From Tubiluchus corallicola (Eukaryota > Priapulida > Priapulimorpha > Priapulimorphida > Tubiluchidae): a stretch of 64,000 nucleotides of DNA. Numbering within the stretch: the first letter of the stretch is position 1; every line of letters begins with the position of its first letter. The stretch lies in assembly GCA_030141605.1 (NCBI GenBank), contig JAQGDQ010000252.1, positions 62,001 through 126,000 on the forward strand, given 5' to 3'. The notes under the pieces were generated by a model. The model had not been told where the DNA came from. It saw only the letters and a program-made list of their open reading frames with translations, and searched no databases. The translations under genes were made by a program, and so were the position numbers. Shown here one piece after another: positions 27,446 through 39,600 of this stretch.

Positions 27446-27453
27446 TATCCCAT
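27445..27453 (-). promoter_or_regulatory. Two-codon uORF overlapping the CNOT1 start codon
   Basis: On the minus strand the bases read ATGGGATAATG. An upstream ATG (27451-27453) is followed by GGA and then TAA (27445-27447). The last A of that stop is the first A of the CNOT1 ATG (27443-27445). If the leader includes these bases, ribosomes starting at the first ATG would stop on top of the main start, a termination-reinitiation arrangement. The geometry is directly visible; function is inferred. Confidence 0.4.
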
Positions 27454-27660
27454 GAAGAAACCGCCGGGAAGAGCTTCAGCCGCACGCGAAGCAGTACTCC
27501 CACGTCTTTGAAATTTACACAACAACTACAGTTCGTAAAAAAACTTTTTCCAGGAAAGAAAAAGCTAATCATTAGTCCTATTTACACAAACACATAAAAC
27601 GAAATTTAACGATAACACAAGTCAGCAGCCATGTTGGATTCCCTAACGTCAATTCAGTCT
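27446..27660 (-). promoter_or_regulatory. CNOT1 5' leader and probable core promoter
   Basis: The sequence just upstream of the CNOT1 ATG is locally richer in G+C (27455-27490) than the surrounding AT-rich DNA. On the minus strand, 27625-27635 reads AACATGGCTGC. This fits the AAnATGGC core of the YY1-type element often found close to transcription starts of housekeeping genes. A two-codon upstream reading frame lies directly against the start codon (separate entry). No TATA box was recognised. Assignment as promoter is inference from position; the transcription start was not determined. Confidence 0.45.
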
Positions 27661-29529
27661 GTTGGTCAAAAATGCGTCAAACAAAAAATAAGTTTCTTGG
27701 TGCTGCCATCTATGAGCGATGAGCATATCAACACATATATAGCAATGTGATTTACATTTTTTAATTCACCAACTATTTCAAGAGATTTCATGCTGTGCTG
27801 ACCACAATTATACCACTATGTCATCAGCTTACAAAATAACTGCTCTAATAAGTTATGAGGGAGGAACATTACAACTACAGAGTCTTCCTGAATTATGATT
27901 TTGCCATAATCAAATATTTATGTTATTCGTATTTTGCAATTCAAGTTTGTGCATACACTAAACTTTTAAAAATGCAAATAGCATAAGCGAAGTTAACTAT
28001 TTTTAATTTATTAGTGTGAAAGTTACAAGACATACAAAAATTCAACAAAAATGATATTAAGACAAGCAACCGAAAAGAAAAATCAAAACACCTTTTCAGA
28101 AAAAGGAATGATGCATAAAACACCTTTACAGCATTGTTGTCAAAAAAGTAGCTGCTGGCTTGAACAGTTATAGGCCTTATGAATCAATGTAGGTATGGAA
28201 TGATATAAAAACAGTCTTAATTCAAGTGAAGGAAGAATTTTAATATATTATTATACATTCCCAGTACAAAACAAAATACCTAAAATTTATTATATTGTTA
28301 GAAAAACAGTCTTTTTTACTTATTAAGTGAATGTCCCTGTATCACAATATAATTTCATTATTACATTTAAAATACTTTTAGTTTTTGTCCGGCTTAACAT
28401 TAAGATACAGATAATAATTCATTTAGTGATGACTTTTAATTGTTTACTTTCTTTCATTAATACAGATTGTATGTCCCAAGCTTAAATACTCACATGAATC
28501 GAATTTTACCAATTGAAAATTACTTATTCCAGGATGCATCGTATGAGTAACATAACTGACCTCAATTTATAAATTTGGTAGTCTGAGAATTGCACTATTC
28601 CAAATAAAAAAAAGTAAATTGTAACTCAAATACCATATTTGTATAAGACATTTTTTTGTATAATAATATATGTAAACATATTTAATTATAAATACTACAC
28701 AGAACTGTATACATAATGGTATATTGCACTGTAAAAAATTTATAAAACATATTATAGGTGGCAAGTATATCACAATTAAAGATATTATGCAATTTATACA
28801 TTCTTTCTCGAGCAACAAGCAATACTTTCAAAATGTACTAATGAAGCAAGAACTTCATTCCATTACATGTGACTATGAATTTCATCCTGAATCAATTAAC
28901 TATTCCACTTCGCATCCACCATAGCACTTGAAAGTTGACATTACACGTTAACCTTGACCTCTGTGAAAAACAAGTTTAGCAACAATAAAAACAGATTGTT
29001 AACAAAGTTCAGTCTGATATTTCAGATTAGCAATAATGACAATAATAACAGCAGTGAGAGCAGCAAATAACCAAACATGTTATTTTTCATTTCTATTATT
29101 ACAGTAATTAAATCAGTATAAACCTTAAATTAAGGAGTAATACTGGTACATTGGAACAAAAAAACCCCAAAATAATAAAACAACAAACTGGGAGGCGACA
29201 CAGCAAAATGCTACGAAACTCACTACTTGCCCGTTCTTGAAAATTGTACACAAAATCCCAAAATTGGCATACTCACCTGCTTACCTAGAAACCCACTATG
29301 AATTTTAGATAATAATTATACACCTCAAATAGTTTTTGATGAAAAACTTACAAAAAAGCACATGTGGAAGCTCTAGTGCCTGTGCTGAACAGTCGAAATT
29401 TTGGAGATAAAATGCAAAGTTCTTAAGAATTCCACATTACTTATTCCCTAAATGTGTCTACCCGATAAAAAAAATAAGTATAAAAAAGTGAAATATTTTA
29501 ACCTTAATTTTTGCATTTCAAGTTTTTAT
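27661..29529. other. CNOT1-CEP89 spacer
   Basis: This is the region between the presumed CNOT1 promoter and the CEP89 stop codon. It is very AT-rich, contains only short frames full of Phe, Ile, Tyr and Lys codons on both strands, and shows no conserved protein, RNA gene or transposon end that I recognise. CEP89 transcription would terminate here and CNOT1 regulatory sequence may lie here. Confidence 0.5.
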
Positions 29530-29530
29530 T
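29525..29530 (-). terminator. CEP89 polyadenylation signal overlapping the stop codon
   Basis: On the minus strand the gene ends AAAAAATGAATAAAAAC. The canonical AATAAA begins with the final A of the TGA stop (29530-29532). U-rich sequence follows about 30-60 nt downstream. If used, the 3' untranslated region would be only some 10-30 nt long. Confidence 0.55.
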
Positions 29531-32500
29531 CATTTTTTCTTGTCTAATATAGCATCTAAAACTGCTCGCTTCTCCACAAGAACTTCTCTTAACAGGCAAA
29601 ATTCTGTGTCCTGTTCCAATGATGAGAGCCGCTCATGGTGTTTCTCCTGGTCTTCACTGAAAAAAAATCCGAAAGTATCATTAGTTAAACTGGATGCTAA
29701 TGATGATAATCTTACATTTGTGGACTGATGGAACATTGACTCTGCAGATCTGCAAAATATCAGTCCAATGATGCACAAAATCCATGGAGTTACCAGAAGT
29801 TCTAAGTCGACAAATCCAGGAAGAAATACGGGATGGTGTTTTTCCCAGACTTGGCAGTAGTGGACTTTGGGCACAAGCAGCTTCGGAGGCCTCCAAAATG
29901 TCCACACAATCCATTAATCAAATTAATTAACTGTGGCTAAAAACATTTAACTGTCTTGAAGTTTAAACATTTAACTTGAACTTAAAATTTGCGTAATAAA
30001 ACTTTTGTGTATTGTTGGAATTTATTTAACTAAAAAACCATCCTAAAACAATCAATGATTAGAGTAGCCTGCACATTTTCACAAGTCATTTTAGTAACTG
30101 AGAAAATTGCTAGAAGGTCAGTCCCGAACTAATTAATTTTCATCAAACAGACAATTAGATATTAAGTTAACATCACAAAAGCCTACGAGTAAACCCTGCA
30201 TTTTTATTATTCTTAAAAAGTACAAGTCCTCTGGACATAAATGTGCTATGTTCCATTTGGGACACGAAATTCCTGATTTGCAGAATATCTTAAATGGAGT
30301 TATACTGTCTGCTAACAATGATCATAAAGATTTAGTTTGCTCAAACTTAAACTTTTTAAATATTGTAAAGATCAAGTTGCTCATAAAAATTTTGCTAAGC
30401 CGTTACATGAGTATTGTGCGCCCGTTTGGTCAATGTATGCAGGAGATTGTTGCTATTTGAGAGGGTTCAGTGATATTTTACATGTAAATTGTCTGCCTTT
30501 TGTGATCTTGGTACTTTAAATTTACTTGGATAGGTTGCTTATCTTAAATTTGCACTCACTCTAAGTCAGACCAAATAATTTTTGAACTTAAGATGGCTGT
30601 TTTGAAGTAATCACAAAAACTTTTATTTTAAATTCAATGTTACTGAAAGAGACAGTAAGCATGGACATAGTCAAAGAAAATACTAATAATGTAAGTACTG
30701 GTAAATTTGCACTAACATTAAAACAGCAAAATGTTCTGTGTTAAATGAAATATTTATATGGACAAACTAAGATGTCTATGAAAGGAAGTATATGTAGCAT
30801 AAGAGCACATAAGAACATGGTTTGGCATCAAATCTCATAGAAGATAAATATTTATCCCCAGGATTAAAGAAAATATTAATTACACACCTTTGTTTTTCAA
30901 CAGCTTGATTATTGTGAGTCTGCAAGTAAACAAAACACAAATAAATTGCAGCTAATTAAATGAAAAATATACGTAGACTTAGCAAATCTAAAGACAATCT
31001 GAAGTTTTTCCATTAATGTTTGCAAAATTTATAGTTGTTAAACAGACAGAAGCCCTATAATGCTTTAGTTTTTCTAGCAATCAGAGATGCACACCATTAC
31101 ACCAACAAATTTGTCCACACATACCAACATTATAACAATGTAACAATGGCTAGTCAGTATACAAGAATACCATTAGTATCTGGTTGGGAGGCCAGATACC
31201 ATTAGTATTTGACGAGAAGCCAGAAAATTCTGAGCTTGGTTGTAGGATGAGGATACAAATCTCGATTGATTTTGCGGATGCAAAAGATTTTCTTCTTGAC
31301 ATTATTAAAGACAATAAAATGATAATAATTATTTATTAAAGTTAGTAGGCATGGTGTTAGAAGTACATAGCCAGTGTTTAAAGGGAAAGAAAAGAGAATT
31401 TTAAAGCATATGCCAAAGAAATTTCCATACTCAGTTATATTTCTTAGCATTATGCTTACTTGTTTGAAAGATTTAGGTAACTGGAAAAGAAAATCCTTGC
31501 TAATTTAAAATATTCGCGCCACCTGGTAAAATTGTACTGCATTGCCAACCCCAGTGCATACCACTGGTCACCAAAAAACGCAATCTGTAGTGATCTTATT
31601 GACAATATAAAGTAATTTAAACTTTCGATTAGTTAGCAAAGAGTGTGTGTGCTACAAATCTCTAATTATTTTTTCAAAGTTTATGCAGTGTGTTTCAAAT
31701 GCCTTACCGTAAAAATTTCTGCATCTAACAATCATTACAAAAGTTTAAATTTACAAGTTCATACAGCATTACTGCTAATGCAAGCCCTTTGTGCAAGTAA
31801 TATAGACTTTCAAGACGAATTTTTTAAGCTTTATATATAAATTGTTTGCTTGTGCTTTACAGTAAATAAAATTCAAGCAAAAATATTACAAATAAGCTGT
31901 AGAAAACAGTGATAAATAAGAAAAAGTAACGAAAAGGTAGTAGCAAAAATAAATGTCACAAAACGTACTTGTAGCCTTTCTTCCAAATGTGTTATGTTCA
32001 TGTTTCCCAAAGCAAGTTTAGCAATAATTTTTGCATTTTCATCTTGTTGATTAATTGCCTAGAAATAATATAGAACAACGCTTACCAATAAATGTTATGA
32101 CAAATTTGTACGATGTATACAAATCATTTCAATCAGTTAGTAGGTAGGAATTAAAATAAAGTGTATTAATCGATGCTTAAGGTAGAAAACAATAAAGACA
32201 ATCTTTTGTGTACAGGGCCCAGTCACCATATAACGAGGTAGTTCTTACATGATGCATAAAATAGTTACATGTAATAACAGCCGGTATGGAACAGGGAATC
32301 CCCACTTTATTAAAGATCTGAATCACCTTGAGAGTGAGCAATCAAAACATCTGCATCTAACAAACAGACTCTCAGCAAGGAGTGAAGGCAGACTCATAGA
32401 AAGACTTTCATGGATTCGATTTACAGATGTAAAACCTGATGAATATTTTATTAGAAGTGCCACAATCACCAGAAGACGTAGTCATGAGCTTGACCAAAGG

Positions 32501-33552
32501 CGAAGCAACACCGATAGATATCAATTTAGTTATTCCAATGCTGATATTCAACTCCAGAACTTTTACCAAAACAAGTTGATTGCGCAAGAAATGAGATGTG
32601 GTTTAAATAAACTCTGAGAAATACTTCCACACAAAAAGACTATTTTAATGGCACTCAGTGTGCTTGAATGTTGCACAGTAAGGCACCTACATTAAGAATA
32701 TTTACAGCTTTGTAAGGTACTCCACAGTACATATGCAAGAAGTGGCAGCTAACACAAGAATCAAAGACTGGACAGCTAGCATGCTTACCAACAGGTGAAA
32801 TTAACAGGCGAGTTTAATGATGCTAATAAAATTATATTTCATTTGCAGTGACTAAATTAGTAAGGTTTTTCAAACATACACATAAAATTGAAAGCACCTG
32901 TTTATGCACACTGCAATATCCAAGCAATTCTACTTGTAATTTAAATATTTTTTTATAATTACGATAATATAACTGTGCTTTTGTTCGAAGCTAGTTGTAA
33001 TAGCTTAAATTTTGGTTAAAAAAACGAAAAACAGAGAAACTGATTTACCAATTTTGCAATTGTCTGTCTTTCAGCAATTGTTTTCTCTGCCTGAAATATG
33101 GATTATAAACATATCAATGTGATAAAAAGCAATAAGTATAAAACGTTTCCGTCTGCTGCAGTATAAACATTGATTAAGGAAAACTCCTATCTAGTTTTCT
33201 TCTTGCAAATTTTTTTGTATGCACAAAGTTTTTTTTCTTATAATGAAAAAGGTCTCATCAGATTTTAGAAATGATGTTGCTAAAACACGATGATGTAAAC
33301 TAATCATTTAAAAAATTACATTATTAACGTGTAAAGCGCTGTTTTACTTTCAGTCTAATTGAAGCTGTTTCAAAAACTAAAGATGTTAGAACGTTATGTT
33401 ATTTTACTTTTCCATGAAACAACTAACATCCTGTAGATTGCCTGTAACTGATTAGTATCATACTGCTTATACTACCTAATACTTGTACACTGTTATGAAG
33501 TATGTATGGTATCACGCACGCGCGTGCACACACACGCACGCGCACGCCCACG

Positions 33553-33634
<82 letters not shown>

Positions 33635-36600
33635 TGTAAGTTTCTGCCAATATTATGGTTTAAATAATATAACCGAACGAACTATCAACCAACCAATTTA
33701 CAACAGTAGTTCATTAGGTTTAGTCGTTTACAGACTTTTTTATATCAGGAGCTACACCAGCAGGACATCAGCGTTGCAGTGGCTGTTTAAAAATAATTGC
33801 TGCAAGAAGAAACTGACTCCTCGCTTACTTTCAAATTGTACAAATCTACTATGGAATAATGTTGTCGACAAATTTTAGTAAATATGGTCTACATTAAATT
33901 TTCAAGTACCCAAATTTTTGTGCAAAAAATGCCTGCTCAAGACAAGCACATAAATGCACAAAGAAATTGTTTCATCATAGGAATTTTACACATACCACAT
34001 TAATGAGAGTTTTCAGGTGCTGGTATGCGGCTGCTTTTTCCAACTGCAAAACTTGAAGTTTTGGTAAGAGTCTTCGATGCGACTTTTGGAGCACTCTGTG
34101 CTGGGTTTCGAGCTCTTTTACTTTAGCTTCAGCTTCGGTTTTTTGCTTTACAAGCGTAGACTGATGTTGCTCGAGTGACTGTCGCGATAAATGGAAATAA
34201 GCACATGATAATAAAAATGCAGTGTTGGTGTTATTTTTATATTTTTATTCAAGAACATTTATAAAAAACATTTTTATAAAAGGAAATGGCAGCAGGCATG
34301 TAGTACTTATGCCAGCCATAAATGTAATATACAATAATATGCAGTATATTTACAATCACAGTTATAAGTTATATAAGTGCGCAGTAAAAATTTCATCCGT
34401 AAATGCAAAAATTTGAAAACATAAAGACTTAATAGGAGAGAGACTACAGTAAAGCAAAAATAGCTTGCATAAAATGATTAAAATGGTAGTAGCTTAACAA
34501 ATTACAGTTTGCTAGTCTGGCACTGAAACTGACAATGTTTAGATCATTAACCATATCATAATCAAGATCATTCCAAATAGGAACTACACTACTTGAAAAA
34601 GAATATTTGTACACACCTAACGTGGATTACAATAAGTTATTATTGTGACCACGTAAATTTTGGGTAGGTGCATTACAAAATAAATCATCAAATGACAAAT
34701 CTGTTGATTCACGGCATATTTTATAAACCATTGTTTGGAAGATTTCTATCTGCTTGCCCTTTAATCTAAGGTTGTACTTATTTAGAGTTGCCTGTAAAAC
34801 TTGGCTTATGTTATATACATTTAGTAGGTCAGCCAATCAGAATTGAGCACGTTTTTTAGTCTACTCATTGGAAGCGAAGCAATCGCCACATCTTTTACTT
34901 TTTCTGTAACATTGAATTTAAAATAAGTTTTTGTGATTACTTCAAAACAGCCATCTTAAGTTCAAAAATTATTTGGTCTGACTTAGAGTGAGTGCAAATT
35001 TAAGATAAGCAACCTATCCAAGTAAATTTAAAGTACCAAGATCACAAAAGGCAGACAGTTTACATTTAAAATATCACTGAATCCTCTCAAATAGCAACAA
35101 TCTCCTGCATACATTGACCAAACTGGCGCACAATACTCATGTAACGGCTTAGCAAAATTTTCATGAGCAACTTGATCTTTACAATATTTAAAAAGTTTAA
35201 GTTTGAGCAAACTAAATCTTTATGATCATTGTTAGCAGACAGTATAACTCCATTTAAGATATTCTGCAAATGAGGAATTCCGTGTCCAAAGTGGAACATA
35301 GCACATTTATGTCCAGACCAATTAGACAGACTATCAATAGCATTTGCTAATAAATGATTGTCATTAAATTTTAGATTATCAGCATATAGCTTACAATTAA
35401 TAGCAGCTAATTCTTGTAGTAAGCATTAAATAAAACTAAACAGAATTTGTCCAAGTGCACTGTCTTGATGTGTTTTAGAAACAAATGAGAAAAATTCCTG
35501 ACCAACGAGAACTCTCAGTACGATTACTTAAAAATGCTCGGATCCAGGCAGAAGATTACCAGAAATACCATAAGACTGCAATTTGATAAAAAGCTTGAAT
35601 GAACAACACTATCAAACGCTTTTGTATGATCAACATACAGTACATCTAACTGCAAACCTTTCAACATTTTTACACCAATCATTTTAAAGAATCAAGTAAA
35701 TATGTTCACATGGTCCTGTTTTCCATAAAACAATGTCGAAATTTAGAGATTAAATTACGTAATACCAGATAATCTAAAAGTTTATCTTTGATATAAATGT
35801 CCATCACTTTGGAAATGCTATCAAGAGAGTATTTATTTATGAGAAAGCCATTAATAATAGTGGCATTAGAAAAATTTAAAAAAGGTATTACATTGAAAAA
35901 CTACTACAGTAAATCCTCGCTTAACGATGTTTCGTTTTAATGATGCTAAACATTTGACACCATTTTTCACTTAACAGCACACTGTTTCATTTTAATTGTG
36001 ATTTTTTTACTTTGCTCAAAGCCAATTTTTATTTTATCAACAATTTTTTTTTGCCTATTTTGATGTATTAAAAAACAGTACTTGTTGTGTTATTCTGTTC
36101 TAAAAATGCACTAGTAACATAAACACTGTAATTATTACACAAGTGTAAACGTTTTCGCTTCCCGACTTACCACTAAATGCTAGCCGTTTGGATCAAGCCA
36201 GACCGGAGAGCAAACTTTATGCAAAGGAATTTTACATGCAACCTGTTGTTACAGCAACCAGACTAAGTATCTAGATCAACTTGCCAAGATCATCCCAGAG
36301 CTTGGCTTTGACTCTGCAGCAGGGTTTATTGCTTAACCGTTGCCTAGACTTAAATGTCTTCGAAAGAGAAATTGCTAGCTAGGTAAGTATGATACATAGG
36401 CGGCTTCAAGCAAGCAGAAAAAAAATAATCAGTAGAAACATGAGTAAAGCTCATAACATCTAATTTATACAATTTAAGCAGCACTGATTTTTGCCTCTGG
36501 AATGTATCTCAATTCATTTACATTACTTTCTATGGAGGTCTTGGTTTCGCTTAACGTCGCGTTTTGCTGGAACACATTAGCATTGTTAACGACTTACTGT

Positions 36601-39600
36601 AATTTTACATGGCACTTGGTTTGCAGTTGTAATGTGGTGTAATGTACAAGAAACATACCTTAACACGAAGTTGGGCTTCTAGTACCGCTTCCTTATGTTG
36701 TTCTGTCAGCGATTCAATACTTCTGCAACACATTAACCAAGCAATGCATGCAAACTGCAAGGTACAAAGAATGTATCAGGTGGTGTGAAAAAGTGTTGAA
36801 GTATTGATTAGGATGTTATAAGCAAAAATAATAGAATCTCTTAAAAACTGCATACGCATGTTGCATACGCTTTTGTATAAACACCAAAAATGGTTGGTGA
36901 TGCCCATAGAGCTCTCTAAAGATATAAAAGTTTTCAATTCGAGAAGTGTTAATGTTGTCAATACTGTTAAAATTTACAAGTGCTCTAATTTCATTTCTAA
37001 GTGCTCATCTTTTTTAATGCAAACGATACGAAGGCATTTCTTTTAAAAGCTGATACAGTTTATCATTTTTTAGAATAGCGGATATAGCTCATTGGTATAG
37101 TGCTCACTTCCCTAGGGAAGTCGCGCGATCAATTCCCAACAGACTCATACTAAAATCTCAAAAAATGGCACAAGAAAAGGGACCACCTTGGAAATAAGTA
37201 TTCAGTTACTTTAAGTATTAATCCTGGACTATGTCCTGAAGGAAATTATTTTTAATTAGGCTATATATTTGGTACCAGCACTGGAGAATTTAGTTCCTTT
37301 CCATCAAACGGCTGTGTGCCGTTGTCGTACATTTTCTCTTTAAAACAATTTCAGATACTATAGTCCACACGCTTAAGCCCCATTTTTTGTTGATAACAAA
37401 TCTTTATTAGTGTCTTATTTTCTGTGGTGAAGACAAAGTGGAAACTGACTGATTTCTTTATTATTTTGCTGCCATGTATTGAGTGTTTTATATGTCAACA
37501 TAGCTGTTTTTTACTTGAATATTAGCTGACATCGTTTTGGCATTCAGTTTTTTTAGTGTGCAAAAGCTTTTCGGCCATAATTTAAAAATTGCTAAAACTA
37601 TAAACTTGTAACTTTCACAGCCAAAAGTTAATGTACTGTAACACCAAGCTGTGAAATTTCAGCTTTGTAGGGCACGTACTGGTAATAGCATTGTAGTCTA
37701 AACTGTGGCACATTTTCACTGTAATATATACCAATTTACAAGAAACGCAATATCAAAATGTTTACTAATTCAAATGACTCAGAATGGCTTATGAAATTCC
37801 CACAACCAACGTAACATACTGCTCTCCTTGCACATGAGATAAGGGGTACTACTAATAAATTTAGCTATTTTTTGTAATAAAAAATAAATTATACAAAAAG
37901 TAAAATATATTACCATTGAAATACAATTGCTACTGTGTTGCTCAGCCAGTGATAGGAGATTTCCAAGCCATGAACAGCAATATTTGTAATTATTTTCAAC
38001 TTGGCAATTTTATACGTATGCACTGTTAAATGTGAAACACTCCCTGAATATTTTGTGCTGATTGGCTAATGTTGCCAGTTAACATTGATAAATTGAAATT
38101 TATTGATAAAGAACATCACAGCGTGTTACTGAATTACATCAAAAAAATATTTCAGGAAAGATCAATAATACTTACTGTTTCAGTTCACTGACTGCTGCGC
38201 TATGTTCTACATGTGACACTGAATTAGAATTGTTCAATGAAACACGATCATATCTATCTTTTAGTATGGAATTAGTGTGCACCAAGTGTTGTTGTTCTTC
38301 GTGCAATTTACTTTTCTCTTGCTCCAAGATGAGAATTTTCTTTGAAAGAGCTGCAACTGAACAAACAAATGCCATGACGCAACTCTAACTTATGTCACTC
38401 AACAAATGGCATGCATGTTTGTTTGAGAAAGGAATTATATATATATAATAGGTTTACTCTTATGATAAAGGTGATGTGGCATGAATATACCAATAAATAT
38501 ACAAGTAAATTATCCTTTCCTACACTGAAAGGAATAAAAATGTAAACACAAACACATACATAATTAAACAAAACAAATATTAGGGACTATCTTTACAATA
38601 ATTACTGATAAACTTTTTAAAACTTACTGAAACTAAAAACTAACAGTTATACTGATCCAACTAAGCATTTTAAACAAAATTTAAGTATAAAAAAACATAA
38701 AACCATTATGTAATCATAGCAGACTTACAATAATAAAGTATGTTTGCAAATAATGCATGTAATTGCATACAAGTGTTAATGGGCTATGGACATGGTTATA
38801 TGTAATACAGATCAGTGAGTATAATTTGGTCAAGCCTGTAAGCTGGTTTATCATATGTAAAAAGAAAAATAAATGTTTTAAAGGACACTTTTTGTTCTTG
38901 TAAGTTCTTTAAGCCGTAAGCTGATTTAACATAAGTAAAAAGAAAAATAAATATTTCAAAGGACACACTTTGTTCTTGTAAATTCTTCAATTACACTATT
39001 TTTATTTCTACAACATAGATAACTTCAAAACCTACATAAGAAAACATAAGCTTGACTAATACACAACCTAAACACGTATTCAACATTGTAGTTATAACAA
39101 CAGGTCTTACCTAAGACCTAACATATATTACTTAGGAAACCAAATGTTTTACCTTCACCTACGTGTGCTAGGTGCATGTCCTTGTATCTCTCTTGCTGAT
39201 TAACTAACTCCTCATTTAATTCACAGTTTTCTTTTAACACTATACTTGCATTTTCTCGGATTTCCTCCCTAAAATAACAAATAAGCAAAAAATAAAATGT
39301 AATGGTAGTTTACGGTAGAAGCAGATGCCACTAAACACAAACCAACATTATGAACTTATGTTGCAAGCTTATTAGAGCAAGATCAACAGAAGAAGTTTCC
39401 ATTTTTTTGGTTGGAAAGCTTGATGAATCTGTGTTTGTAATGCTAAGAACATTCATAGGCACAAACTCTTGAAATCGTTCGTAAGAACTTTAGTGAATCC
39501 AGTCCTAGTATCTTTGCTAACATAATTTGTACATTATACATATCTATGCAATACATATAGAAAAGATATGAACTCACCAATCTTGTGCTGACTGACTAAG

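Noticed and set aside
33483-33878. A 131-codon His/Thr-rich frame and its Cys/Val-rich opposite-strand partner as genes
   Set aside because: Both are translations of the CA/TG microsatellite, which has no stop codons in these frames.
37078-37150. A functional tRNA gene
   Set aside because: The internal promoter boxes are present, but the acceptor-stem ends do not pair and the T arm is imperfect, so a SINE head fits better.
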